From assembly GCA_013215715.1 (NCBI GenBank), contig JABSQT010000004.1, positions 1-57,672 on the forward strand: a DNA stretch of 57,672 nucleotides, in the 5' to 3' direction. The notes below the pieces were generated by a model. The model saw nothing but the letters and a program-made list of their open reading frames with translations, was not told the DNA's origin and made no database searches. The DNA is from Mycoplasmatales bacterium. Lineage in GTDB: Bacteria > Bacillota_I > Bacilli_A > Mycoplasmatales > Metamycoplasmataceae. A program made the translations under genes and the position numbers. How positions within the stretch are numbered: position 1 is the stretch's first letter; every line of letters begins with the position of its first letter. Shown here piece by piece: positions 11,674 to 22,597 of this stretch.

Positions 11674-11896
11674 TGCATATATTTTCCGTGTATGTATTAT
11701 CTATCAAAATGTTATTTATAAAGTATGAAACCAAATTCAAAACAAAGTTGCCTAGGAACACATAGGCCGCTCCAATAACTTTTATCACTTCTATATTCCT
11801 AATTCCGGAGTAATTAAGCATCAATAAATTAAGAAAAGAATAGTTTGGAGACATTCTTCTTGTGTTAATTAAAAATATATTTACATATTCGAACAC
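11666..11896 (-). CDS. Possible small hydrophobic protein upstream of the Abi gene
   Basis: A frame of 76 residues whose second half is a plausible membrane helix (VIKVIGAAYVFLGNFVLNLV). It overlaps the start of the Abi-like gene by 8 nt, which would allow coupled translation. The Shine-Dalgarno is poor and I recognise no family, so it may be spurious or a remnant. Confidence 0.35.
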   Translation of the reverse strand: MFEYVNIFLINTRRMSPNYSFLNLLMLNYSGIRNIEVIKVIGAAYVFLGNFVLNLVSYFINNILIDNTYTENICNV

Positions 11897-12039
11897 TCGC
11901 TTTTTTTACTTCCATAGCCTATTTTTAAATCATTTTTAACTTTTTCTCTATATCATTTGAAACATGGTAAATTTCTTGGGTGTATAATTTTTATAAGGAT
12001 TTGCCAACAAAGTAAAGACCTTTATTATCGGAGGGAAGC

Positions 12040-14385
12040 ATGAAAAAGAAAGATTGATTTAGATTTGATTTGCATTCACACACAAATGAAGATTGCAAAA
12101 CAAAAAGATCTATAAATATTAAAGAAGTTTTTAAACAGTACATAAAAAATGGAGTTAGGCTTATTGCTGTTACAAACCATAATATATTATCCGAGAAATC
12201 TGTGAATGAATACAATGGAATGGCATTAGCTGAGAATGAAAACTTCTTAGCACTAAACGGTGCTGAACTAGACATCTATTATGACTATGAAAATAATAAA
12301 GATAAAAGATTCCAAATATTATCAATTGTCAACGAAGAAAATATAGAGCATTTGCGTAATTTTCTTGAGCGACATTATATAGATGATGGAACTAAAATAA
12401 ACGAGAAAAATCCACCAACTTTAACAAAGCTAATAGAATATTCAAAACTATGCCATTCTATTTTAATACCACATTTTTATAAACAAGGGTCTCAAGGATT
12501 AAAATTTACTGAGTTAAATAAATTACACAGTTCTGAATGAGATGAAATCTTCAATATGTTCCATTTTTTAGAAGGGAATGTTAAAGAGGGTAATAAAGAA
12601 GTTATTTCTGAAGCTTTGGAAGGAAGGTCTCTAAAGGGGTTATTGCCACATATAGTAAGATTTTCAGATAAAAAAACCACTTCCGAAATGAATGACACCA
12701 CATTAAAAAAAATGCCTTTAGGTAACTTCGACTTATCATACGATGGATTGGTTAGATCTACTTTTTCAAAAACTATGGTCCTACCTCCAAACGATAAAAT
12801 TCCGGAAAGCGAGATAATTTTACAGGAGATAGAGTTTAACGGTAATAAAATAGAATTAAAATCAGGATTAACAACAATCATAGGTGAGATGGGTTCAGGT
12901 AAATCAAGTTTGTTAAATTCATTAATATCAGCTATTTCAATGAAAGAATTTCCAAAATGACAAGATGAATTTTATAAAAGTTTAAATATCAAATTCAAAA
13001 TAGAAGATACTTATGCCACAGCAAAAGAAAAAATAAACGTATCAAAAGGTATATTTCTTTTACAGGGAGAACTCCAAAAATCAATAACCGAATTGGAGTT
13101 TGAACCAAATAAGGTACTTAGTGGCGAGGATGCTGAAAAGTTAAATAAACTTAGTGCACCTATTTCATTCTTGGATTACACAGCAGCTATAAAAGAATAT
13201 ACAAACAATTCATACACCATCTTTGATACAATAGAGAAAAATTTAGAAAATTATAATGAAAACCTTTCTAAAACTAGATTAAGCAAACAAAAAAATGCTG
13301 AAATTTTATTAATGAATAATCTAATGAATGAATTTAAGAAAAAACAAGATTTAGTTCAATCTAAAATGACTAATGAGATTATTATTAATGAAACTCTTAT
13401 GAATGTTTACAATAAATTAATCGGTCTATTTGAAGGTGAGAATATGAGCAATATACCAACAAAGGTAATTGATGCTACAAAAGACATTAAAACATTACTT
13501 GAAAAAACAATAATTGAAGAATTTAGATATTCATCAAATAAAAGAATCGTAAATGATTTAAATAAAAACAATTTAGATATTATTAATTTTATCAATGAAA
13601 AAAAATTGAAAATAACAACAAGTGAGCATTCTTCTGCAGGAATAAGTAGAACTAAAATATTTGAATATATCAAAACAATAAACTCTAATGCAAAAAATAT
13701 AAATAAACAGTTGTCAAAAATTATGGAGATTATTGAAAAAGAAAATGAGGTATTTTCTCAATCATTTGGAGTAAAAGGTAATTTAAATAAATATATAAAG
13801 TTAACAGTTACAAGATCTATGGATGAATTAACAATGGAAAATATTTTTGCAAATAATTTTTCTAATTTTAAACTGAATTATATTGTAAATCCAACTCATT
13901 GGAATAAATTAAAAGTGAAGACATCAGAAACAAAAGTAAAACCTACTATTACAAAAGAATTGAAAGTTGCTAATCAAGTGATAACAACTCTTTCTCCAGG
14001 ACAGAGGCAAGCATTAATAATTAAAGAAATCTTTGCTGCGCCAGAAAATAAAATAATTATCCTTGACCAGCCAGAAGACAATTTAGATGCAAGAACAGTT
14101 TCAAATGCGATTGTTAAGTCATTACTTGGCCATGCAATACAAAAACAAATAATTATCGTTACTCACGATCCTAAGATTGTAATAAATGCAGATGCAAAAA
14201 CTATAATTTTAGCCGAAAAAACAGAAACCAGTGGAAACATTGATTTAAGTTATAAAGAAGGCAAAGTTGTTGGAATCACGAAAAATACAAATATAGCAGA
14301 ATTAATAGACGGACAAAAAGAATATATCTATAACCGTTCAAAATTATATACGGAAGATAGAAAAAAAGGAGAAAGAAATGATTAA
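12040..14385 (+). CDS. PHP domain fused to SMC/ABC-type ATPase (TrlF-like)
   Basis: A 781-residue fusion. The N-terminal PHP phosphoesterase domain shows DLHSHT (residues 10-15), TNHN (45-48, where most PHP domains have an Asp as second residue) and GAELD (74-78). The second part is an SMC/RecF-like ATPase: Walker A GEMGSGKS at 282-289, a coiled-coil-rich middle (about 360-600), signature LSPGQRQ at 651-657, and Walker B ILDQPE at 674-679 with a following H-loop THD. The plan matches the TrlF family, found in phage-defence settings. The start has GGAGGG upstream, and it overlaps the next small gene by 8 nt. The changed metal residue raises the question whether the PHP site is fully active. 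Confidence 0.85.
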
Positions 14386-14641
14386 ATATCAAACACAAAA
14401 TAATGAGGAAAAAGAAATCGACTTAACTATTGGGGCACCATTCGCTGGCTTCATAAATGATTTAAAGGAATTTGGAATTATTAAAACTTGAGTGGTTCAA
14501 TCTTCGGACGTCGAAGAACACCCAAATGATCAAGAAATAAATATTCTGCTTGGAGAGATAATTGAAAAAACATCAACATATGTTGAGGAATTAGAAAAAA
14601 TGAAGAAAGCTTTTGAAACAATTCCAGAAATAGAAAAATAA
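14378..14641 (+). CDS. Small partner of the PHP-ATPase, unknown
   Basis: An acidic 87-residue protein with one TGA-Trp, overlapping the PHP-ATPase gene by 8 nt, with GGAG immediately upstream. It has no membrane segment. The C-terminal third is a probable coiled coil (EELEKMKKAFETIPEIEK). Coupling suggests a dedicated regulator or antitoxin-like partner of the ATPase, but nothing in the sequence proves this. Confidence 0.75.
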
Positions 14642-14658
14642 AATACACAAAAAGATCT

Positions 14659-14687
14659 TTGAAACTTATAAATAGTTTCTTTTTTCT
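14659..14687 (+). terminator. Terminator of the PHP-ATPase operon
   Basis: Stem GAAACT/AGTTTC followed by CTTTTTT, starting 18 bp after the small partner gene. Confidence 0.75.
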
Positions 14688-14865
14688 TTCCAAACCAATT
14701 TTCAGAGAAATAACTTCCCCTAGTCTCATATAAGGATTTTATATAAATAGTTATACAGAAGCGTTGTAATCTTAACCTTTGCAACAAAGGATTAGTTGAT
14801 CTTTAAATTTTACAACAATTATTAAACTAGAAATTTTGGTAAAAACTTTCAGAGGAGGTAAAATA

Positions 14866-15117
14866 ATATATAAACTACAAGACTCTAAAAATATGGAACC
14901 CAACTTAGAGTCAATGAACAATATTAAAGTCAGTTGTCACGATAAAGGTTATTCAGTTGACTCAAATAATTCTTGACCTACCTTCTCACGTTTAAATCAT
15001 TCAACATTAAGAACTTTCGACACTATATATTATCCAAAGGGGAATGTAATAAACTTTGATACATTATATGAAGTTGAAGTCTTCCTTGCTACAGTACGTA
15101 GAATTATAGGGATATAG
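14866..15117 (+). CDS. Small unknown protein with possible ATA start
   Basis: The frame is open from an ATA at 14866 to TAG at 15115-15117, 83 residues with one TGA-Trp. A perfect AGGAGG at 14853-14858 lies 7 nt before that ATA, whereas the first ATG (14893) is 34 nt from it. I infer either initiation at ATA or a mutated ATG start. The protein has no recognisable domain. It stands alone between the PHP-ATPase operon and the type III locus and ends in a strong hairpin. Confidence 0.55.
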
Positions 15118-15150
15118 TAAAAACATCGATCAATTCGATGTTTTATTTTT
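15118..15150 (+). terminator. Terminator, repeated element copy 2
   Basis: Stem AAACATCGA/TCGATGTTT followed by TATTTTTT. Homologous to the terminator at 9821-9854. Confidence 0.8.
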
Positions 15151-15265
15151 TATTAAAGTAACAGAAACTGGCCCTTGTGTCATCTTTTTGTCTTTAATAG
15201 TTCTATTCATTAGTTGAAATCCTATTTCTATATTCATTAAATCGAATTGTGCACTTGTTTATTTA
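15151..15265 (-). repeat. Decayed gene-end repeat, copy 2 of 3
   Basis: Minus-strand reading gives MNIEIGFQLMNRTIKDKK, aligned with the remnants at 9855-9965 and 21485-21590. No complete gene surrounds it. The 15266-15411 stretch shows nothing beyond the ribosome site (AGGGGTG) of mod. Confidence 0.5.
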
Positions 15266-15411
15266 ATTATAAGTCATTATACACACCTTCTTTATCGTTT
15301 TTTATTAAGTTGTTTACCACCATTCTTTTAATCATTTGTCTTTTATTCTTTATCATCATTTTCATAAGAACTTAATAATGTATAATTAATAAAATATAAA
15401 AGGGGTGATTT

Positions 15412-17094
15412 ATGAGTAAAATCAATAAAGATAAATTTCAAGAAGTAGTAAATGGCATTTCACAAAAGGAATTATATAAAAATTTCGCTAAAATAGATTC
15501 TGAAATCTTTAGAAAAGCCGGCTTAACAACGGAAGATGTTGAATGAATACAAAAAAGGATTTCAAAAAATCCAAAAGGATTTCTATTTGATTTTAAAGAG
15601 TTAGATAAAGATCAGAGACTTTCTAATAATTATTTTGTTTTGAAGGAGGTTCCTCACTTATCTATAAATAAACAAGATAAGAATAACTTATTGATTGAGG
15701 GGGATAATTATGAAGCTTTAAAAGCGTTAAAATCTACTGGAACAAAAGTTGATTTTATTTATATTGACCCCCCATACAATACCGGTAAAGAATTTATATA
15801 TTCAGACAACTATTCTATAAATCCAAAACCCGTCGGGAATGATGATGTTCATAAACATTCTAAGTGACTTTCATTTATGAAAAAGAGACTTTTATTGGCA
15901 AAAGAACTTATGAATGATGAAGGAGTAATTTTTATATCAATTGATGACAATGAACAAGCATATCTTAAAGTTCTTATGGATGAAATCTTTGGTGAAGAAA
16001 ATTTTATTTCTAATTTATCCATTGAAAATAACCCTAAAGGTAGAAAGAATTCAGACTTCATCTCTGTTTCTTCTGAATATTGTTTAATTTATACAAAGAA
16101 TAAAATTAAAATTAATTTTAAAAATACGATACCCAAGAAGAAATCAGATATGAAAAAAGATGAATTTGGAATATGGGTTCATAATAGCGGTAAAAGGGTA
16201 ATCGTAGGAGAGAACAAATATAATGATATTGTTAGTGATATAAACTCCGACAAAAATTATAATGTTTATTTCAAAACTTATAATCATGAGTTAATTATTG
16301 AAAAGGAGCAGGACATCGATTTAGAACAACAACTTATTGGCGATGGGTATAAAAAATATTTTTCTTACAATAGATCTAATAAAGTCTATAACACATACAC
16401 ATACAAAAAACTTCTTTCGTTATATGATGAAAAGAAATTGTCATTTAAAAATGATAAAATTTATGAGAAGAATACTTCTGATTCAATAAGAGCGAAATCA
16501 ATATGAAAAAATGAAAAATATCTTGCAATTGTTGATGGTGTAGAAAAAGAGTATTCAATAGACCTTAAAACAACTTCATCTAAACAAGAATTAAAAACTA
16601 TTTTCGGTAATGATATTTTTGATAATCCCAAAAATGTTAGTTTCATTAAAAACCTAATCAAACTTATTGATAAGAAAGATATGTTAATTTTAGATTTTTT
16701 CGCGGGTTCTGGGACGACAGGACAAGCTGTTATGGAATTAAATAGAGAAGACGGTGAAAATAGGAGATTTATTTTAGTTACAAATAATGAAAGAAATGGG
16801 TACGATGTTGAAAGAAACCCCGAATATGGCATTGCAAGAGCAGTTACTAGAGAAAGACTTTTTAGAGTCATTAATGGTAAAGGATCAAATGGTGAATTAA
16901 TTGTTTGAGAATTACAAAAGGAATTACAAAAAGATAACAAAAAATACTTACTTGAGAATTCAGTGAATTACTTAAAAGTTGAGACCATACATAAAGTTAA
17001 TGGTCAATTTGAAGATATAGATGAATTACAGCCACTTTATAAAAAAGAATTTGATAATAAGGAATTTTCTATAGTGGAGCTAGAAAATGAATAA
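15412..17094 (+). CDS. mod: Type III DNA methyltransferase Mod
   Basis: A 560-residue adenine methyltransferase that also supplies sequence recognition for the type III complex. The catalytic motif DPPY is at residues 119-122 (IDPPYNTG) and the AdoMet motif FFAGSG at 429-434, i.e. the beta-class order expected for Mod. The recognition region lies between them (about 190-400). TGA-Trp codons occur at several points. AGGGGTG precedes the ATG. It overlaps res by 8 nt, so the two are co-translated. No simple-sequence repeat for phase variation is visible inside. Confidence 0.95.
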
Positions 17095-19489
17095 CATTAA
17101 ATTAAAATCATTTCAAGAAAAAGCTATCAATTCAATTGTTACAAAACTAAAAACGGATAAAGTTGTCAAATTGCAATCTCCGACTGGATCGGGTAAAACA
17201 CTTATGACTGCTAAAATAATAGAGAAGTTTCTTAAAAATTATGATGAAGAATTTTTTCAAAAAACATCAGTTATTTATATCTCCCTTTCATCTGGGGAAC
17301 TTGATTATCAAGGATATACAAAAATTAATAAATTATTAAGCAATAATTTTGTAAGTGGATTTGATACCAAATATATTGGCACAAGTTCCAAGAAAAAAAA
17401 TGCCGATTTAAAAACTAATAATTATATTCAGGGAATAGAAGAATTTAAAAAAAACACCGTTTATTTTATGGGGTGGGGTATTTTAACTGCAAATTCAAAA
17501 TCCTTCAAAGATGGTGAAGAAGATAATATTTTTAATATTATCAGAAGAACTAAAACTGCAGGAACAAAAATTATGCTCGTAATAGATGAGGCACATAGAG
17601 ATAACCCTTTGGCAGATACTACAAAATCTACATCAAAAGAAAGGGTAGAATTTTTAAATGAACTTAATCCCGATAAACAATTATGAATGTCTGCGACATT
17701 TCTATCATTAAAAAAACCGATTAAACCTGATTATATTGTGAGTTCTGAAGAAGTTAGGGCAGATGGGGTTATCAAACAAAATATCATTATAAATGATGAA
17801 GTTGAATCTGAATGAAATGACGATTCGGCAAACAAGAAATTAGTGAAAACAGCTTTGATAAAAAAGAGAGAGATCCAAAAATCAATTTTAAAAGCAGCAC
17901 AAAAATTTAATCCGTTAATTTTAATACAGATTCCTGATGGAAATCCAAAATTTAATAATATCAGTGTTAATGATTATTACTTAAAAATAATAGAGAGGAT
18001 TCTTCAAGCTGAAGGCTTGGTTAAAGGGTTAGATTATGGTATTTATTTAGATAAGATTAAAACCAACACTAAATCAGAAATAGAATCAATGTCCTCACCA
18101 CTTCAAGTCATTATTTTTAAACAAGCTATTGCAACTGGTTGAGACGTACCTAGAGCAAATATATTAGTTAAATTAAGAAAACCATCGTCTAGAACCGAAT
18201 CTTTTGAACTGCAAACATTAGGGAGGATTTTAAGAAATCCTTATTTAAAAGTTTATAAAAGAGGTGGCAGTTTTACCAATGTTGACATTGAAAATTTAAA
18301 TAATGCCTTTGTGTATACAAATGATAAAGATTATGCATCTTTCATAGCTAATGAAACAAATAATGGTGAAGGAAGAAATTTAGAAAAAGATACGTTCAAA
18401 TTGAGTAAAAAAGCGAGTGATTTAAAACTAAAATTAAATTACTTAAAAATACGGGATATAGAAGCTCGCACTTGAGATGAAATCCAAATAAAATTATTAC
18501 ATAACGAAAAATTTATAGGAAGAATATTAAATAATATTGAGGAATTTCACAATCAGGAAACCCATGCAATCGCAGAAAGAAAATCTTTTGATGGTGGTTT
18601 AGCTTCAGAAGGGGTATTGAAAGAGAATTCTCAACAACAATCATTTGATTTAGATGAAAATAAGAAAAATAAAGAAGATTTGTATTATATATACATAGAA
18701 TTCTTACAAGCCATTGATGGATTAAAGATAATTGAAACATTTGTTAAATCTTTAGTCAAAAGAAAAGAATGCAAATATAAAATTAAAGATATATACTTAT
18801 ATTTCATTGATAAGTATAATGATATTTTTGAAGATGAAATAACATTGAAACAAAAAATAAATGACATTTTATATGAATTAATTAGTGAAAATATAAAGTA
18901 TGATATTGGTGAAGAATTCACGTTATCAGATCAGATGTCTTATTATAAAGAGCTTATAAGTAAAGTTCCGGTTGATTTTGAGCAAGAAACTCTTATAAAT
19001 TCTTACCTGATGGATATAAACACCACAATTCAAGAATATAAACCTACATTTGATTCATTGCAGGAACATTTATTTTATAATTGATTTAAAGGTTGGAAAT
19101 GGAGAGATGCAGAGAAATCAAAAATACATTTATTTAGGAACGGAATAAATCCCATAAATTCATATTTTATTGAATATATTGATATTCAATCAATGAAGAC
19201 AAGACGATTTTTCCCTGATTTTATCATCACAACTAAAACAAAAAACATTATTTTAGAAGTGAAGGGTATAGGACGGAACAATGTTGACATAAAGGCTGAA
19301 ACAAAATTAAAAGCAGCCTCTCAGGATCTTAAAAAAATGAATCCAGAAAAAGAAGTTTTAGTATTTAAAGTAGGTTCTAGCAAAACTCCTAAAAATGACG
19401 GGGATTTAATTTGTTTTCAATATATTAATGGCGAAAAATCAGAATCATATAAGTTAGATTTTTTAAAAGAAACAATACTAAAGGATTAA
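17087..19489 (+). CDS. res: Type III restriction enzyme Res
   Basis: An 800-residue ATP-dependent endonuclease partner of Mod. It has Walker A PTGSGKT at 32-38, DEAH at 167-170, an MSATF motif soon after, and an ATGWDVPRA helicase motif in the second RecA domain. The C-terminal nuclease shows PD at 710-711 and EVK at 724-726. The length is slightly below that of classical Res proteins, but all motifs are present. The start overlaps mod. After the stop begins a zone of gene and IS debris. Confidence 0.93.
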
Positions 19490-19542
19490 ATTAACAACAA
19501 TAAAAACATCAATTAAACACAAATAAATAATTTCTATGGCTT

Positions 19543-19590
19543 AGATTACAGAAGAGGATCCACTTTCATTCTTCTTATGTAATCTTTTTA
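19543..19590. repeat. IS-end stem-loop, copy A
   Basis: Outer stem AGATTACA/TGTAATCT with inner stem GAAGA/TCTTC, then a T-run. The flank AATTTCTATGGCTTAG matches that of copy E at 24518. It lies just after res and could terminate it. Confidence 0.6.
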
Positions 19591-19605
19591 TATGCCCTCT
19601 TAAAT

Positions 19606-19724
19606 ATAAGGAATTTTATAGATACAATAAAGAAGTTAGTTCTTTTGTTAGGAATGATTTATTTACCCAAGCGCCAAAAGACTTCGGGAAAAGTTACTCC
19701 CTGTATTGGGCATTCAAAATATAA
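19606..19724 (+). pseudogene. 3' remnant of an unknown gene
   Basis: The plus strand reads about 36 residues of protein-like sequence (YRYNKEVSSFVRNDLFTQ, then KDFGKSYSLYWAFKI) to a stop, with no start or upstream body. It looks like the tail of a deleted gene. I cannot name it. Confidence 0.35.
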
Positions 19725-19779
19725 TTGAAACTGAATCAAGACTTAAAAACAAAGAGGAGATGAAAAAAATGCTAAAAAG

Positions 19780-20005
19780 ATGGGGTTAATAAAATTCTTC
19801 GCTTTATTGATTTCTTTAACCTTTTCTTCAGGATTAATGTTAGTATCATGATAGATGTTCTCCAACTTAGTAAATAACAGCAACATTGACCATTCTCTTA
19901 ATTGTCGTTATATTGATGTTTATTTCTATATTTATGCTATTTGATATTAGAAGAAGGAATAAAAAAGAAATACTAGAATACGAAGAATTAATAAGTGAAG
20001 ATTAA
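19780..20005 (+). pseudogene. Broken small membrane protein
   Basis: An ATG at 19780 opens a hydrophobic peptide (MGLIKFFALLISLTFSSG) that stops at a TAG after about 25 residues. In another frame a second hydrophobic helix and charged tail (LFDIRRRNKKEILEYEELI) continue to 20005. Together they look like one two-helix membrane protein with a stop and a frameshift. Confidence 0.4.
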
Positions 20006-20050
20006 TAAAAAATAACTTTAATAAACGTGGACAAATAAATTCTGCAGTTT

Positions 20051-20101
20051 AGATTGTGTAAGCGCTAACTTTGGTTGGTGTTTTTTAATACAATCTTTTT
20101 T
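20051..20101. repeat. IS-end stem-loop, copy B
   Basis: Outer stem AGATTGTGT/ATACAATCT with one G-U pair; inner stem AGCGCTAAC/GTTGGTGTT. A T-run follows. It is nearly identical to copy C at 21082. Confidence 0.7.
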
Positions 20102-20262
20102 TATTTTTTTGTATTATATCATTTGATATATCATTTGACATGCTTGTGAATTTCTTCAATGGACATCTTCTATGTTTTGGTATTCTTTAGGTATTCACCT
20201 CTTAAATAACTGAAGAAATATTCCACTTCTCTATTACCCTACAGATTTAGGGGATACTATAT
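20102..20262 (-). pseudogene. IS3-family transposase remnant (C-terminal part), copy B
   Basis: Minus-strand reading gives NREVEYFFSYLRGEYLKN, a decayed match to the end of the rve integrase core, then MSIEEIHKHVKWYIKWYNT and finally KTPTKVSAYTI at the stem-loop. Stops and frameshifts interrupt it. The N-terminal two thirds are missing. Confidence 0.65.
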
Positions 20263-20360
20263 ATAAAATTAATAAAGATAAATTTGAAGTAGAACTTTTT
20301 TAAAAGACGGAACTAAAGTTCCAGAACAAGATATGTCTACTAGTTTTAAAAGGATAAATT
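20263..20360 (+). pseudogene. Short 3' gene fragment before the broken lipoprotein
   Basis: Reading with one frameshift gives INKDKFEVELF and KDGTKVPEQDMSTSFKRIN, ending at a stop inside the next gene's start. It is protein-like but headless, and no family is recognised. Confidence 0.35.
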
Positions 20361-21082
20361 ATGGAAAAGTTTAAAAAATATTTATTACCTAGTTTAGTAT
20401 TGGCTGCACCAATAGCTATAGCTGTATCATGTCATCAATCAAAACAACAGCACATGAAAAACAAGTGCAAGAAATTAAGAATATTTATTCCAAACATGAA
20501 GTTAATGGTCATCTATTTGAATTCAAGAAAATAGAAGCTAATTCATTAATCCTTTCAATTGAAGCAAATGATTATTATTTAACTCCAAAAGAAGTGAGTC
20601 AACCAGGTTCAATAATCCTTAAGAATGGATTAACCCTTAAATGAGATAAAGCATTAACTAAAACTTCAACAATAGATGATTTCACAATCTTCAATGATAA
20701 AGCTTCAAGATATATAAATTATCTAAGGATTTTAAAATCTTCAAAATCATCTTCATTATTAAACATAAGAATAAATAGAGAACTAAAAACACTTTTCTTT
20801 GATTCAACGTATGTCCTAGAACAAACTATCATTATTTATTTAAATTATTGAACTAAAAATAATTCTTCATTCTGACAGTTAGATTCATTAGGCAAAACTG
20901 TCTCCGGAAGAAAAGCTATTTTAAATTAATTAATTAAGCCTTCAGGATTTTCAATACGTCGTTTATATGGAACAGTAAATAATGGTGTTTATACAATTTC
21001 AGATATAAGGATTTAATCTTTTTTATCAAGATGAAATAAAAAAAGAACTAGCTAAACGTGGACAAATAAATTCTGCAGTTTA
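20361..21082 (+). pseudogene. Frameshifted lipoprotein
   Basis: Starts MEKFKKYLLPSLVLAAPIAIAVSC, a complete signal peptide and lipobox. Directly after the Cys the frame is lost by one base. The body (SSIKTTAHEKQVQEIKN onwards) continues in another frame for about 165 residues to a stop at 20927-20929. Further coding-like debris runs to 21082, where an IS end interrupts it. A single-base indel next to the lipobox looks like the first inactivating event. Confidence 0.65.
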
Positions 21083-21134
21083 GATTGTATAAGCGCTAAC
21101 TTTGGTTGGTGTTTTTTAATACAATCTTTTTTTA
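21082..21134. repeat. IS-end stem-loop, copy C
   Basis: Outer stem AGATTGTAT/ATACAATCT, inner stem AGCGCTAAC/GTTGGTGTT, then T-run. The left flank GGACAAATAAATTCTGCAGTT is shared with copy B and probably marks the IS terminal repeat. Confidence 0.75.
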
Positions 21135-21395
21135 TTTTTTATTATATCAATTTATGTGACCCCCAATCTCTTCTAAAGACATTCACTTGTTTGTATATGA
21201 TTTAAGTATTCACCTTATAGACATCCAAAGAAATATTCCACCCCTTTATTATCTAAAGAATGCCAATTCTACTCATTAATTTTTGTTCATTTTAGCAAGA
21301 AATTTAATACTTGGCGAGATGAATATTGAGTTCCATAATCACTGTGTAGTGCATTGCTAAAATATTTATTTATTGAATTATTTCGTGGGAAATTT
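21135..21395 (-). pseudogene. IS3-family transposase remnant, copy C (longest)
   Basis: On the minus strand NNSINKYFSNALHSDYGTQY leads into SSRQVLNFLLKWTKINE. HSDYGTQYSS is the second-Asp motif of the DDE/rve transposase core of IS3-family elements. It continues with debris of the region around the catalytic Glu. A stop follows KINE, and the N-terminal part is gone, so it is inactive. Confidence 0.8.
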
Positions 21396-21484
21396 TATAA
21401 AAATAAGGAATAAAATTCTAAGATATTAAATTTAAAAAATACTGAGAAAAAGCAAATACAAACTCTTATTCAGTATTTTGATTT

Positions 21485-21590
21485 AAGCAATAAAATCTAG
21501 TTCTTATACTTATCTTTTTATATTTAATAGTTCTATTTAATGATTTAGATCCTATTTCTATATCTTATTTGCTTAGGTTGTTAAATTTTA
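21485..21590 (-). repeat. Decayed gene-end repeat, copy 3 of 3
   Basis: Minus strand reads DIEIGSKSLNRTIKYKK, aligned with the copies at 9855 and 15151. This copy lacks the adjacent AAACATC hairpin and lies just beyond the broken lipoprotein on the same strand. Confidence 0.45.
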
Positions 21591-21691
21591 TGAATCTTGT
21601 TCTAAATATTTCTAGCGCCTAATACTAATCCTAAATCATACGCTCTTCGTTGAATCTTTGCAATAGTTGAATTATTTGAAAATATATACTG

Positions 21692-22150
21692 TTAAGCACC
21701 AAGGTGAACTATTATAGTATTTTTATATGTTCCATCAACATTTGTATTTTGCATTACAGTATTTTGGAAAATTCTTAATATATTTTGTGTAGAAACCCCA
21801 TCAAAATATAAATGCTTTATTTTACTTGTAACTTGTGAGTTTCTAATTAAACCATTTGATCCAATAGCCACACCTAATCTTCAAGATACATTTTGTAATT
21901 GCTCCATCGTTGCACCTTTTGTTAATTTAATGTCTTCACCATTAACTGTGAATATTAATGTATTTTAAAGTGTTCCATCAATTGAAACATTTTGTTTTAT
22001 CTTCCCATAGAATGTGCTAAGTGCACTTTGAGTATCTAAATCACTCAAATCAATCTTTCCTTCACTTGATGAAGAACATGAAATTGCAATTGGTGTCATT
22101 AATACGGGTAATGACAATACCCCTAACATAACCTTATTTTTTCTTTTCAT
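21692..22150 (-). pseudogene. Lipoprotein interrupted by an in-frame TAA
   Basis: The N-terminus MKRKNKVMLGVLSLPVLM runs to lipobox AISC, then an SSSSEGKIDLSDLD spacer. After 61 residues an in-frame TAA interrupts, but the same frame continues openly for 91 more codons (NTLIFTVNGEDIKLTKGATM and so on) to TAA at 21692-21694. TAA is a true stop in code 4, so I call this a nonsense-mutated lipoprotein. Similar debris (AKIQRRAYDLGLVLGARNI) continues downstream to about 21610. Confidence 0.7.
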
Positions 22151-22597
22151 TTTTCCCCTTACCTTCTTTTTCTTTGCTTATTTCAAAAGCAAAGAACTGA
22201 AAAAAGGATAAAAGATGATTTCTGTAAAAAGTTACAAAATCTTGAGGTTTCAAAGTTTTTTTAGTGTGGTGGCACAGCGCATTATTTATGTATCGCCTTT
22301 TAAATACTAACCAAAAAGGTTAAACACATTAAACATTTCAATTTAATGAAGCATCTTTGTGAGAGGTTTGCATTTTATTATTTAAATTTATGTCCTGATT
22401 TTGCAATATGTTTAAGTATTCTTAAGTTCTAACAAGAAAGAATAATTAATTTAAGGATATTATAAAAGATTTGTTACAATTTCAAATTTTATTGCCTTTT
22501 TGTATTTGTAAATAACATTTTTAAAAATACAAAATGATATAAAATTATTAGTTCATTTTTAAATAAATATTTAATCGCCAAATGGAATAGAGAAAAA
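22151..22597. other. 447-bp intergenic region between divergent lipoprotein genes
   Basis: It contains an AAGGTAAGGGG purine run before the minus-strand pseudogene, and otherwise low-complexity AT sequence with short direct repeats. No gene, hairpin terminator or RNA gene is recognisable. Confidence 0.35.
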
